From the NCBI GenBank assembly GCA_030762935.1, contig CM060895.1, positions 79,678,001 to 79,742,000 of the forward strand: a DNA stretch of 64,000 nt, in the 5' to 3' direction. The DNA comes from Hymenopus coronatus. Lineage: Eukaryota > Arthropoda > Insecta > Mantodea > Hymenopodidae. Below, piece after piece: positions 43,917 through 55,074 of the stretch (positions are counted from its first letter, which is position 1; each line of letters starts with the position of its first letter). Both the position numbers and the translations under genes were made by a program. The notes beneath the pieces were generated by a model. That model was not told the origin of the DNA, searched no databases, and saw only the letters and a list, made by a program, of their open reading frames with translations.

Positions 43917-44410
43917 GAAATGAATATTACCAATAGCAAACATATTTAGAATGAATGGTTACTTCTGAGTAACAGGCGATAATGTTAGTTTGATGCTGCT
44001 GCGATACGAAAAAAAAAAAAAACCACAAAAAAACAAAAAACAATTGCGGTTCTTTCGTTACTACTGCCACAAGAACGCACTATTTCTTTTTTACGAGATT
44101 AAAGGTGGCTCAAAAGCTATAGCCCGCGCTATCGTTCTTGAACGCTTGAAACATTTAAATGAAAGCTTGAGTGCGAGTCCTTTATCCGCTTTCAGTAAAA
44201 GCGATGTTGTAATGAAGTATCCCGCTCCAGTACCGCTGGAATATTTATTTCACAGGTCTCTATCCCGAGAATCGGAAATTAAACACCATAGTGCCAGCAC
44301 AGATTTCACTTTCTCTCGCACAACACTTCAAACTGAATAAAACAATGTAGACGTTTTAATGTAATTGTTTTTTACACAAGCCCTGCGCAGCACAGTATTT
44401 GGATAGGTAG
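43917..44410. other. Unassigned, holds a 116-codon frame
   Basis: The plus frame 43,990-44,340 begins in an A-rich stretch (KKKKPQKNKK) and continues with more balanced composition (GGSKAIARAIVLERLKHLN and so on). No family is recognised and there is no sign of splice sites or neighbours that would support expression. An unidentified short coding remnant is possible. Confidence 0.25.
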
Positions 44411-44510
44411 AGTCACAGTTAAAAATTCAATGCCATAGCCGAGATTTCAACCACTCAACTCCCGGTCTCTAGTCGATCGCTCTAACCCCTGAGCTACCAT
44501 GGCAACATAC
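44411..44510 (-). mobile_element. SINE-1 copy with tRNA-like head
   Basis: The minus strand of 44,432-44,503 reads GCCATGG TA GCTC AGGGGTTA GAGC and ends CTATGGC. The acceptor stem is seven pairs with one G-U wobble, the D stem is perfect, and the B-box region is ggttgaaatctcgg. The T stem and anticodon stem are imperfect. First of three related heads within 650 bp. Confidence 0.68.
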
Positions 44511-44690
44511 TGGCATGGCATTTAATTCCTGAGCCGAATCGTAGCTTTTCCGGTAAGCCACAAGGTAATCTCAAATTACCTATTGCATACTTACATAGTC
44601 GTTAGCACTTTTTAAATCCCGGACTTCGTGGTTTAACCACCTATTTTGGACAATTAATGCTAATTTTATTGGGGCTCTTTTTCACACGAA
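44511..44690. mobile_element. SINE-1 leader sequence
   Basis: tggcatttaattcctgagcc, gtagcttttccggtaagcca and caaggtaatctcaaattacc form the leader of SINE-1, found in inverted form at 44,900-44,980 and at 35,875-35,930. It fills the gap between two heads. Confidence 0.45.
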
Positions 44691-44694
44691 AAAT

Positions 44695-44810
44695 TCATAG
44701 CCGGATCTCCCAATCTCTAGCCAGTCGCTCTAATCAGTAAGCTACCATGGCAACAGCCTGACTCGACCTATCCAACTCCTGCCATACACACGGCTTGTGT
44801 AAAATAAGGA
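44695..44810 (-). mobile_element. SINE-1 head, T arm deleted, plus body piece
   Basis: gccatggtagcttactgatt (minus) keeps acceptor and most of the D arm, followed by agagcgactggctagagat, but the T arm is lost (only catagccggat remains). To the right lies a body fragment caactcctgccatacacacg then gcttgtgtaaaa, in the opposite orientation. Confidence 0.5.
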
Positions 44811-44899
44811 ATTATATTGGCACTAATTGACCTAAAGGTTGCCTAAACTATGAAGCACGGGATTTAAGTACTTACGATAGTGTGTCATTGGGGTACGTC

Positions 44900-45070
44900 A
44901 TCTCAAATTAATTTGAGATCACCTTGGGTTCACCGAGAAACATGCGAGTCAGTTGTGGAATTTAATTCTGTTCCGGCATGTTACCATGGTAGCTTAGTGG
45001 TTAGAACGACCGGCTAGAGGTCAGAAAATCCATGGTTCATATCCCGGTAATGGTATTGAGTTTTTAGTCT
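44900..45070 (+). mobile_element. SINE-1 copy, plus-strand head
   Basis: Leader ggttcaccgagaaacatgcg, gtcagttgtggaatttaatt, then head 44,983-45,054: accatggtagcttagtggtt, agaacgaccggctagaggtc, catggttcatatcccggtaa, tggtattgag. The cloverleaf has an intact acceptor half but a mismatched D stem (GCTT/GAAC). Not a functional tRNA. Confidence 0.62.
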
Positions 45071-45153
45071 AAATCTACTTCTATTAGCACGTTATATTCA
45101 CTTTGCAGAGTATGAAACAATTATCTTCTCAGATTTCCGACCTCCTGCTGTAT

Positions 45154-45948
45154 TACTTTCTCTACCCTTACCGTGTACAGAGAAGGTATTGTATTGCACC
45201 CAATATTCGATACCAGGATTTCAACGGAAATGCATGCTTTGGGACCCCCTGTATCCAACATAAAGACATTTTAAAAAAAAAGGCTGTGTACAGCATAGCT
45301 CAAATAGGAAAATTCCGTTAAATACCAAATTTAACACTTAAATTCAGGCTCTTCCAAGGACGCGACACGAAGATTTTCAATAAAATCCCCCAATTACCCT
45401 TTACATGGAAAAACTTTAGAAAACTGATTTTCTCAAAAATGGCTCTAAATATTTTGTGTAAACTGTCTTATGTTTAAAATATTTACAAGAAAAATAAAAT
45501 GTGTATATTGAATTTTCTTGGAATAGCCTCTGAAGACCTCTTTATTATGGATGAGTTATTCTGCATAACAGGTAAGCCGTAAGAGATAGACAAAAGTTAC
45601 TTTAGATCCCCGTAAAACACATAATTTAAGCTTTATATATTTTTTCATGGAGTTCGCCGTTTTCAAGATAGTCTTTTTAACTAGTTTCAGTTTTCAAACT
45701 AAAAATGTTCTCATACGAGAACTTGTCAACTCCCACCCACGCAAAGAAATGGATTTCAATCCCATAGCAACCACACTTTCAAAACATTTGAATACCGGTT
45801 TAGCCTAGTGTATTCCCTTATTTCCCTCTACTTACTAGGAAGCAAGTATTAACCCCCTTTGTGCTAATGTTTATCCCGATTAGCATGAAGTAGATAGAAG
45901 AATAGCTTTTTAACAATAATTGGTTGATATGTAGAGAAAGTCATGTGT
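45154..45948 (-). mobile_element. PER copy, tip lost at right
   Basis: Palindromic end with loss of the core (tctacccttaccgtgtacag then AGAAGGTATTG), then colinear to gtagagaaagtcatgtg, where the usual aatggaacacatcaga is replaced. Confidence 0.83.
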
Positions 45949-46279
45949 TTGAACTCCCATATAGAGAAGCAGTAAGAGTGCATCCATTCTTCAGCCAATG
46001 ATAGTGTTGCTAGCGCTAACCACATGGTCTCGGCTATGGTTATCGTTTACCTTAATTTCCTTCCTCTTAACAAGCTGGTTTGGTTACGACGCTAAGGGCC
46101 ATTCACATAAAACATTAACATTAACGCTCGGATATAAACGTAAAACATGAACACATGATTTGCTTTGTCATTTATAATGCCAACTAAGGTTAGCTCAAAG
46201 CAATAAATGTAAGTAAGAGAACAATTAAAAACGGAGGTTACTATGATTAACGGTACTGCAGCAGGGAATGTCATATATT

Positions 46280-47115
46280 TACTTTCTCTAGCCCGTTTGT
46301 ACAATGTACATAGTGGATAGAGAAGGTAGTGTATTCCACCCAAAATTCTATGTCGAGATTTGACCGGAAATATATGTTTTGGGGTCCCCTGAGTCCAAAA
46401 ATATAATTTTTAGAAAAAGGTCCGCGCGTGTGGTTGTGTCTGTGACAGCATAGCTCAGAAACGAAAACGCCATTAAATAACAAACTTGGTATTTAGGTTT
46501 GATATCTTCCAAGGATGTGATACAAGGACCTTTAACAAAATCCCCCACTACAAACTAGCTTTAATATGGAAATGGCTAACGATTTTGATTAAAATCCCGT
46601 ATATTAAAATTATTTACCTCCCAAATAAAATGCATATCTTGAATTTTCTGGGAATATTCTCTGAAGACCGCTTTATTCCGAATGAATTTTGCTGATTTTT
46701 GTGTAACTGGTAACTGTAAGAGATAGGCAAGAACTTACTACACAAAAAATGAATATCACTTAAAACACAGAATTTATGTCTTATACGTTTTTCCCGTTGA
46801 ATTAACCATTTCTAAGGTATTCCTTGTTATTTGTTTTAGATTTAAGATACTTAAAACTTATTTCACACTGAGAATTGTAAACTACTGGCCCTGTATAGAA
46901 ACGGATTTCATCCACATGGAAAACGGTTCATAATAGATTTGAGTATCGTTTTAGCCTAGTGTATTCCTTTATTTTCCTTCTGCTTACTAGGAAGCAATTA
47001 ATTAAGATAATATTTGCTAATGTTTATCTCGATTGTCAAAGTAGATAGAAGAATATGCTTTTTAACAATTTTTTACAGTGATATAGAGAAAGTTATGTGA
47101 ACGGAACACTTCAGA
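46280..47115 (-). mobile_element. PER copy, near full length (836 bp)
   Basis: Left end TACTTTCTCTAGCCC with a palindrome over gtacaatgtacatagtgg. The body is complete apart from a short loss near 46,570, where the ttttcgaaaattttgatttt segment is missing. Right end gtgaacggaacacttcaga followed by a T-run. In direct orientation to the copy 331 bp to its left. Confidence 0.87.
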
Positions 47116-48436
47116 TTTTTTAACAATCTATTTTATTTTTACGTCTTTTTAAGTTCTGGGTCATATCGCGACGTAACCTTTCAGGAGTATCTCTGCACTG
47201 TAAGAATTTCATTTCCTGCCAAGCAGATAGCGAGAGGGTGCCACAGTCTGAGGCTTTCCACCATCTGTAATTAGAATGTTAGATATCATGGTGTCTACAT
47301 TAACTGCCTCCACCATCTGTAGAGACACATCCCAATATATTACTCTACGACGCTCCGTGGCAAGCAGGTGGCATTAGAGTGTCATTTGTTTAACTGCATA
47401 TCTGTGAATAGTCCGCAGTGCAGATGCTATTACCATCTATTTGAGTTTTACTACTGTTTTAAGGAGAGAAGGTACCCTGAAATGGTAAAAAACCAAACTT
47501 TTTTTTGTTTTATACACTAATAAAACCTCTATTATTTGTAGTTTCGGAAAATGTATACTTATTGGGGTTAAGAGGATTTAATGAATTTAAATATAATTTA
47601 AATGCTAGTATGCATTTTTAAGCTGTTGTGCAATCCCTCTTGTTAGAACATTTTGTATCTTTAAATTACGTTTTCTCAAAACAGCATTTTGGATATTTAT
47701 ATACTTTTTTTTAGAAAGTGTGAGAGACGAAAAGCCGAAATTTTCAGCACATTAAAGATTTGTGAAATTAAATAAACTGTAATAATCACTATTCATGATA
47801 TCGAAAATGCAGTTTACAAACCTGTATATATCAACTTTATTGATGGTAAATAACAGCAACATCAATAATATATGTCCATCTACTCAAAATGTATTCCGTT
47901 AGAATCTATGCAGGAATCTTATCTTCTTAGCCAATTTTGCCTATCCATGTTAGAGCTTCTTTGCTTTGACCAATATCTAGGGCTACTTCAAATACGAAGA
48001 TAAAAGGTAGCACCTCGTCATGATATACCTTACTCTTCAAATGCCCCAGAAATAACAATCTAAAGGATTGAACTTTGCCATAAGCAAGAAGAATATCTAT
48101 TTACTTTTGATTTGTAGAGACTGCCATAGTTCTGAATGCATTTAACTCATCTGAAGCACTGACAGAACCAGCTACTGTGCAAGGTATTGAAGCAGGAAAG
48201 TTTACTGCCAACGTTCTACTCTACAAACAACGCCCAACGTGGCGCAGTTGCCAAGCATATGATTACGACTTTATTCCAGTAGACAAGCTAGAATCAATTC
48301 TTTAATGTCATTTTATGGTTAAACGACTAGTTTTAGCACAAAATATTAAAAAGGATAATCTTTATAGTTCAACCTTGTTATTAAAACTGCAGAAGTAAAC
48401 GACAAATGAGTGGTGACAAATCAAGCATTTGGCCAA
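47116..48436. other. Unassigned region
   Basis: About 1.3 kb. Contains the left member of the 72-bp direct repeat at 47,755. The part 47,150-47,430 has the phrase ccaccatctgtaattaga near 47,262 repeated as ccaccatctgtagagaca at 47,311, too short to call. No frame with a domain. Confidence 0.35.
47755..47826. repeat. 72-bp direct repeat, left copy
   Basis: Matches 49,321-49,392 with a single difference over 72 bp (tgtgaaatta against tgtcaaatta). The sequence beyond it on both sides diverges quickly, apart from a short tatat-tcaa similarity at the right. Confidence 0.9.
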
Positions 48437-48690
48437 TTTTTTTTTTTTTTTTTTTTAGCTTATCGTCCTTTGACCTGGTTGGTCATATCGGACGATGAAT
48501 GAAATTGGTGAAATGATGCTCAAATAATATCGGGACCCATTGAGCTTAAAGCTACTCGACATTCCTCTTCTCAGGATAAGGGAAAACCCCGAAAAAAATC
48601 TTATCCGGGTAACTCACCCCAAACGAGATTCGAACTCACGACCTGTTGAATGTGAGGCAGACACGTTACCACCACACTACACAGGCGGGT
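48437..48690 (-). mobile_element. SINE-5 copy with tRNA-like head and A-tail
   Basis: Minus strand: head CCTGTGTAGTGTGGTGGTAA, CGTGTCTGCCTCACATTC, GGTCGTGAGTTCGAATCTCG (A and B boxes at tRNA spacing). The body has gggtgagttacccggataag, ggttttcccttatcctgag and atttgagcatcatttc. The tail is a T-run on the plus strand at 48,437-48,457. No clear target duplication found. Confidence 0.72.
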
Positions 48691-51098
48691 ATTTTTATTT
48701 TTTATTTACGTAACCATGCACTATAGAGGACAAAATGGTACAGGAACTTATGTTGCAGTTTAACGTCAGGAAGTTGCCATTGAAAAACTCAAACCTTATA
48801 TAACGGCACCTTTACATAGTCGTTTCTGTTTTTATTGCTAGAACCAAAACTGATCTGCAGAAAAGTTTAAAATCTCAGAACAGTACACTGTTAGGGACGG
48901 ATTATGAAAAGAAGCTGGCAAGACACTAAGAAAGCAGAACACCCGAAAAATGTGAATTTATTTTATTACGCGTGTTTATTCTACAGTAATGTAATATAAT
49001 ATTTAAGTTTATTAATTACGCATTTTGGTGTAGTATTCCTCGTACCTTCATATCATGCAGGGCTTTACAGAAAAATAAAAATTATATGCTTTAACCTTTA
49101 GGTTTTCTTTCCTGAATTTAATATCTTTAACTGTTATCCTAGAAGAATACATTTCAAAATGTGTTAAAATATACATCTGGCCCCTAATCTGCTTTGCTAC
49201 AATCAAAATTCAATCTTAATGCCATAAATATAAAGTTCCTGGAAAGTACGGAGCCAACCGGCAAACAGTAAATTTCACCTCATCATTTGTGGTCAATAAC
49301 CAGTTACTGAAGTATATTTCAAGATTTGTCAAATTAAATAAACTGTAATAATCACTATTCATGATATCGAAAATGCAGTTTACAAACCTGTAATATATTC
49401 AATGAAAATTGAATGACCACAGGAAGAGGTTATGTTGCAGCAGTATTCAATGGTTTATTATTTAGTATTAGGAATTACTTAAACAGTTTAAACTGTTAAA
49501 GGCGTTATAACATATGTTACATACCTTTGAGTTTCCTGTAGGAAGAAAATTCCTTGTTGTCCTAATCCATCCTGGTTTCAGATCATCTTCAGGAAAGGAA
49601 AACAAACTGTTATTTTTCAATCCTCCACATAATTAGCATTACAGTTTTATATACTACACTTCTGGGGCATTACGCCTTTATCAACAGGTTACAGTTTAAA
49701 TAGTCTTACAATTATAAACAAATCAAACATGTGTTTATTTTATAATTATAAAGCTAAAATGTCATGCTATATGCTAATATTTGATGTAAGGCTTTTTCTT
49801 TAGGTGGTGTTGACCCAAACAGGCATAGCATTGAAGAACTTCTCTTTACGCTAAACTGTGAAGTTCTAAGTACGAATTTGATTGTACACTCAAAGACAAT
49901 GAAAATACGCCTGGCATTGCGATTTTGCTGAAAGTGTGAAAATTGGTTTGATTAATGAGGGGTGAATTGGTTTGGTTGATGCGGGTGAATAGAGTAAAAT
50001 TAAACAAAAGATCTTCCTCACCCCCCTCAAAAAAATAATTTTCGCCCTCTGATGGGGACTCTGGTCTTAATACGATTTTCGTTGATGCCATTCTGGTACA
50101 ACATAACACGCGAGTAAAAAAAGGCAAACCCGATTGGGCAATCCACTTCTTTATCCCTAACCCCGACGTCGCTCCGTCAGAACAGATAAACAGTGTGTTA
50201 ATTTTATCCACCAAGTTCACGAATTACCTTGGCATTAAAACTTCAGTATATAGCACAGAGAAACGATTAACCTAGTTTGTATCACATGGTGAGAGAGGTG
50301 GACTATTGTGGAACCAGAAAGTTTAAGCATCACCAGTTCGCAACCCAGAACTTCATTTGTCGCAAGTTACGTTGCAGTTCAATCCCTTACCCTCATAAAC
50401 GTGGCCTGTCCAATACGCTTTTAAGGACATAGTAAACAGGTAAAAGACATGGGTGGAGTCAGCTAAAATAACCCGTTTTACGTAATGTTTAATGTATTTG
50501 AGTTGTACGTGGAAAAACAACAACGCTGGAAGCCTCGTTAGCCAATACAATTGACACATTTTTAGATCAAATCCTCCCTCAGTTCCCAGTTAGCTACATC
50601 TGGCCAACTTGTTCAAATATTTGTTGAGTTGAAGCATGAAGCCCATGCATTTTAATTGACTTCACAACGGTAAATGAAGGCGAGTTACTGCTTTTGTTGC
50701 CAGAGAAGCGGAATTCAACGAACAAGACGTAACAAAATATTTTCAGTTAGTTATTGGAGTTTACAATTTAATTTTCGCGGTGCTGGTTTAGAGTTTACAA
50801 CTTCAGTTGGAAGAGGAGAGAGGCACCCTTATCAGCGGGGCGTGACGTATATTCTTCTTGCTAAGTAATTCCCAGAAGCAACTCTCTTTACATGAAGGGG
50901 AAAATTTCTTGAATTCACAGAGTTCCTAACATAGCATCACTCATTACGGCGACGTGAAGGCTTCTAATTCTGTGACCTAATTCTTCTTGCTTACCGCAAC
51001 ACGCAATAAACAGGTTCTTTGACAAACACCGTTTCTTTCTTAATTAAGGTAATGCATCCGCAAAATTTGGAATCTCCACAGTATGCAAGATATCTTTT
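48691..51098. other. Unassigned region with a 124-codon minus frame
   Basis: About 2.4 kb. The frame at 49,846-50,220 (-) has no recognised domain; its middle (LRPESPSEGENYFFEGG) is acidic and low in complexity. The plus frame at 50,674-50,868 is short. The region holds the right member of the 72-bp repeat and otherwise AT-rich sequence. Confidence 0.3.
49321..49392. repeat. 72-bp direct repeat, right copy
   Basis: Partner of 47,755-47,826, offset 1,566 bp. The intervening DNA contains the SINE-5 copy and no recognised coding. Confidence 0.9.
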
Positions 51099-51935
51099 TA
51101 CTTTCTCTATACGTACTATGTACATAGTGTATAGAGAAGGTATTGTATTGCACCCAAAAATCTAATACCGAAATTTCACCGGAAATGCATGTTTTGAGAT
51201 CCCCCTGAATCCAAAGAAAGCATTTTTAGAAAAATGTCCGTCTGTGTGTCTGTGGACAGCATAGCACAAAAACGAAAAGACTCTTAAATACTAAACTTGG
51301 CACTTAAGTTTATCTTCCAAGGGTGCGAAGCGAAGATTTAAAAAAAAATATCCCCCGACTCCAAACTACCATTTAAATGGACAAATTTTCGAATATTTTG
51401 ATTTTCTCAAAAATGGCTAACGATTTTTATTAAAATCTCTTATAATTACGATATTTACATGCTAGATAAAATGTATATCTTGATTTATCTGGGAATAGCC
51501 TCTAAAGACCTCTTTATTCGGATGATTTTTATTGAATTTTGCATAGCTGGTGAATCATAAGAGATAGACAAAAACTTACTACACAAACAATGTATATTAC
51601 GATAAAACACACAACTTATGTCATATATATTTTTTTTTTTTTTTTTTTTTGGAGTTGGCCGTTTTGAGATATTTCTTATTGATTTCAGTTTTCTCATGCG
51701 GGAATATGTGAACGCTTGGCCACGAAAAGAAACGAATTTCAATCCCATAGCAACTACATTTTAAAACATTTGGCTGTCGGTTTCGCCTAGTATATTCCCT
51801 TATTTCCATTCCACTTATAATGGAACCAGGTAATTTGGCAGTTTCTGCTAATATTTTAGCACTAGATAGATGGAAGAATAAGATTATCAACAATAATTTG
51901 TTACAGAGAAAATCATGCGAATGGAGCACATCATA
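51099..51935 (-). mobile_element. PER copy, left arm of an inverted pair
   Basis: Left end TACTTTCTCTATACGTACTA with a very well preserved palindrome (tatgtacatagtgtatag). All body boxes are present and the right end is gcgaatggagcacatcata followed by a T-run. It carries a T-run expansion near 51,630. Confidence 0.9.
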
Positions 51936-52022
51936 TTTTTGAAGTTTATATCAGTTATTATATGCAATATGAGACACCTTTGCCATTATTCAATAATCTA
52001 TGAAACTTTGTTATTTTAAAAA

Positions 52023-52468
52023 TCTGATGTGTTTCATTCCCACGACTTTCTCTACATCTCTGTAACAAAATACAGTTAATAAGCTTTTATCTACATCATG
52101 CTCGTCGAGATAAATATTAGCAGAATCGGTCTTATTACTTAGTTTCCTTATAAGTAGAAGTGAAATATGAGAAAACACAGGGCTAAACCAACATTCAAAT
52201 ATTTAAAAATGTGTTTGCTATGGATTGAAATCAGGGTATTTTAAAACTGAAACCAATAACAAGGAATATGTCGAAAACTGTCAACTCCACGAGAAAAAAA
52301 TGAAAATTAATTACCCTGTGTGTTTTAAGGAAATCTACATTTTGAACAGTACGTTTTTGCTTATCTCTTACGGCTTACTAGTTATGCAAAATTCAGAAAA
52401 ATGCATCCAGAATGTAAATGTCTTCAGAGGCTATTCCCAGACTATGTGTGTATATATATACATATATG

Positions 52469-52510
<42 letters not shown>

Positions 52511-52859
52511 AATATCTAAAAAATACGAGAGAAATATCTCAAAAATTTTGGAAATGTATTCCATATAAAGAGTATTTGGAGTCGGGGAATTTCCTTGAAA
52601 ATCTTCTTCTAAGACACTGAACTTAAACATTAAATATAGTATTTAACGGACTTTTCATTTATAAGATACGCTGCCCATAGACACAAACACATACCAACAT
52701 TCACAGACACACACACACACGGACATGTTTCTAAAAATGCTTTTCCGGGATTCAGAAGACCTCAAAATATGTATTTCCAGTAAAATCTCAGCATCAAATT
52801 TTTGGGTGGAATGCAATATTCTCTTTTATATTCTATATATTCACGTGGCAGAGGAAGTG
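52023..52859 (+). mobile_element. PER copy, right arm of an inverted pair, with (TA)n
   Basis: TCTGATGTGTTTCATTCCCA at the left after a run of A. A (TA)n tract lies in the middle (52,451-52,508), a CA tract at 52,690-52,722 and a decayed palindrome (tatattctatatattcacg) near the right end, ending GGCAGAGGAAGTG. Confidence 0.87.
52451..52508. repeat. (TA)n microsatellite inside PER
   Basis: Two TA runs separated by catatatgtaaa-type interruptions, placed at the same consensus position as the (TA)n at 18,911. Confidence 0.93.
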
Positions 52860-53254
52860 CAAATACTTCTTCACGATTTAGGCAATATCAAAACGTGTAG
52901 ATATTTCCTTCAAAATATCGATAAGGAATTGTTTGCTGTAATCAATACATGCCCTCCTTACTATTGGCAATAGAGAAATAAAAAAAGACCACATAACCCC
53001 TGCCAATTTTTCTCCATTTCACTTATATATATATTTGTAAACTGTGAAATCTGATTAAAAAGGATCATCAATGAATGACTACATTAGTTTTTGTAATGCA
53101 TTAACTTTGGATTGTGATTCTAAGGCCTCTGAAAGTTCGTATCGATCCATAAAATGACGGACGATTTCAATATCATGAATGTGAAATCTGCTGAATCAGG
53201 TAAAATTATGCAAGCAGTGGAGAGAGTAAAATTACACTACCTCCATTATATAGA
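52860..53254. other. Unassigned spacer
   Basis: About 400 bp of ordinary sequence that formed the flank of the LINE insertion. No feature is supported. Confidence 0.35.
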
Positions 53255-54021
53255 ATGTCTTCGTTTTTTTTTGTTTTTTTTTAATGATTTATTGATAGAT
53301 CAGCACACGTGCGCTCTACAGATCATTGATTTTAGACATTATTTACATGCATGATACTGAATAACATTGAAATGAGGTAAGCCCCATTGGGCCCCTCATA
53401 AGTAGGTACATTTTTTTGTTTTTATTTTACAGAGAGTCTTGCTGTGAGAGCTGGTCCAGTGGTAGGCGACTCTTGATGCGAGTTGGGTAGCTAGATTTTC
53501 TGCCAAGAGAATAGTGAATGGCTCCTGAGACGTCTTTTAGCTTGCTGTAAAACTGTTCGGCTTGTGAAGAAATTGACTGTTGAATGATGCTGATTCCAGT
53601 TTCTCTATGTAGTTGACTATGGTGCATTCGTTGAGATTCGCAATATTTTGTTTTGAAATGCCTGGATACGTTTGATTTCAGAAGGACTAGTTCCTCCCAA
53701 ACTGGACAAGCGTATAGTAGCAGTGGTCTTAATAGAGTGCTGTAAAGTAGTGTGCAGTTTTTTAGTTTGAGTGAAGATCTTTTGTTGAGGAGGGGGGTAG
53801 AGTTTTGCCAGTCTTGCTCGGGCTAGTTTAAGTTTGTTGCTTATATGTGGTTTCCATGTGAGTCGTCGATCCAGGAGTACACCAAGATATTTCACTGTTT
53901 CTGTATTAGTTTTCCAGGGTATCTGTTTCGCTGGGAGCGTTACTGGTGGTGGATAGTTTTGTCTGCATAGTGTAAAGACCATTGCTTCACATTTTTGCTG
54001 GTTGAGCGAAATGTCTTCGTT
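53255..54021 (-). mobile_element. 5'-truncated Jockey-type LINE with perfect 12-bp target duplication
   Basis: The target duplication AATGTCTTCGTT is found at 53,255-53,266 and again at 54,010-54,021. Between them, on the minus strand, the element starts within ORF2: SLNQQKCEAMVFTL, then VKYLGVLLDRRLTWKPHI (the Y-L-G-hhhD-xxL-x-W-x-x-H block after the RT thumb), then LKLARARLAKLYP. After frameshifts come LLYSTLLRPLLLYACPVWEE, SEIKRIQAFQNKILRI and HHSQLHRETGISII, ending QLSQQDSL and a stop at about 53,430. A 3' UTR of about 160 bp follows with AATAAA near 53,290 (minus) and an A-tail seen as T-runs at 53,266-53,284. Typical of target-primed reverse transcription with 5' truncation. Frameshifts show it is not active. 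Confidence 0.9.
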
Positions 54022-54154
54022 CTGTACGAATTAGTTATTATGCCGTCAGTAATGATACTAAGCAAGGCAACAACTGAATATCGCATAAACTCCGTGAAAT
54101 AGGTAAAACAATGTATTTATAATTATCTATGGATAATGATAACTGTTTAAAAAA

Positions 54155-55003
54155 TCTCATGTGTTCCATTCACATGACATTCTCTGCATCTCACTAACAA
54201 ATTATTGTTAAGAAGCGTATGCTTCAATTTACATCATGCTAGAGAAAAAATTAGCATAAATTATATTATTACTTGCTTCCTTGTAAGTAGAAGTGAAATA
54301 AGGAAGTACCGTAGGTTAAAGTCAAAAACTAGTTGCTAAGTGACTGAAGTTCTTTTGTTTGTGTGGACACGAGTTGACAAATTCCTGTATGAGAAAAGTA
54401 TAAGTTTTTCAAAGCTGAAACCAAAAACAAGGAATATCTCAAAAACGATCAACTCCACGAAAAAATGTATTGTTCTTAAATTGCGTGTATTAACGTGCTA
54501 TATGTTTTTTGTGTGGTATGATTTTGTCCATCTCTTACGGTTTAGCAGTTAAGCAAAATTCCATAAAATTGATCCAGAATAAAGTAGTCTTCAGAGGCTA
54601 TTCCCAGGAAATTCAAGATATACATTTTATTTGTCAGGTAAATATCTGTAATATACGATATCTTAATCAAAATCGTTAGAGTCATTTTTAAGAGAATCAA
54701 AATGTTTGAAAAAAGTTCAATGTAAAGGGTAAATTGGGGTGGGGGGATTTTGATGAAAATCTTCGTGTCGCATCCTTAGAAGATACCGAACTTAAATACC
54801 AAGTTTGGTATTCAACGGTCTTTTAGTTTTTTAGCTATAGTGTCCACAGACACACACACTTGGACCTTTTTCTGAAAATGCTTTTCTTTTTGGATTCAGG
54901 GGGACCCAAAACATGTATTTCCGCTGAAATCTCGGTATCGAATTTTGGGTGGAATGCAATATCTTCTCTATACACTATGTACATAGTACGTGTAGAGAAA
55001 GTA
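54155..55003 (+). mobile_element. PER copy, left arm of a tail-to-tail inverted pair
   Basis: TCTCATGTGTTCCATTCACA at the left, all boxes in the body, CA tract at 54,850-54,860, and a nearly perfect right palindrome (tatacactatgtacatagta between TCTC and GTGTAGAGAAAGTA). 849 bp and well preserved. Confidence 0.92.
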
Positions 55004-55074
55004 ATAGTGTATGACACACGTGTTAACATTGCTTTATATCGTGAGGAAGCTTGAGAAACGAGGCCTACAATTTT

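Noticed and set aside
43990..44340. 116-codon plus-strand frame as a gene
   Set aside because: Starts in an A-run and shows no domain. Length is not exceptional for chance in 64 kb with six frames.
49846..50220. 124-codon minus-strand frame as a gene
   Set aside because: No recognised domain, no neighbouring exon signals, part low complexity. Kept only as a note in the region entry.
52225..52630. 131-codon frame with IYIYIY
   Set aside because: Read-through of a PER copy and its (TA)n tract.
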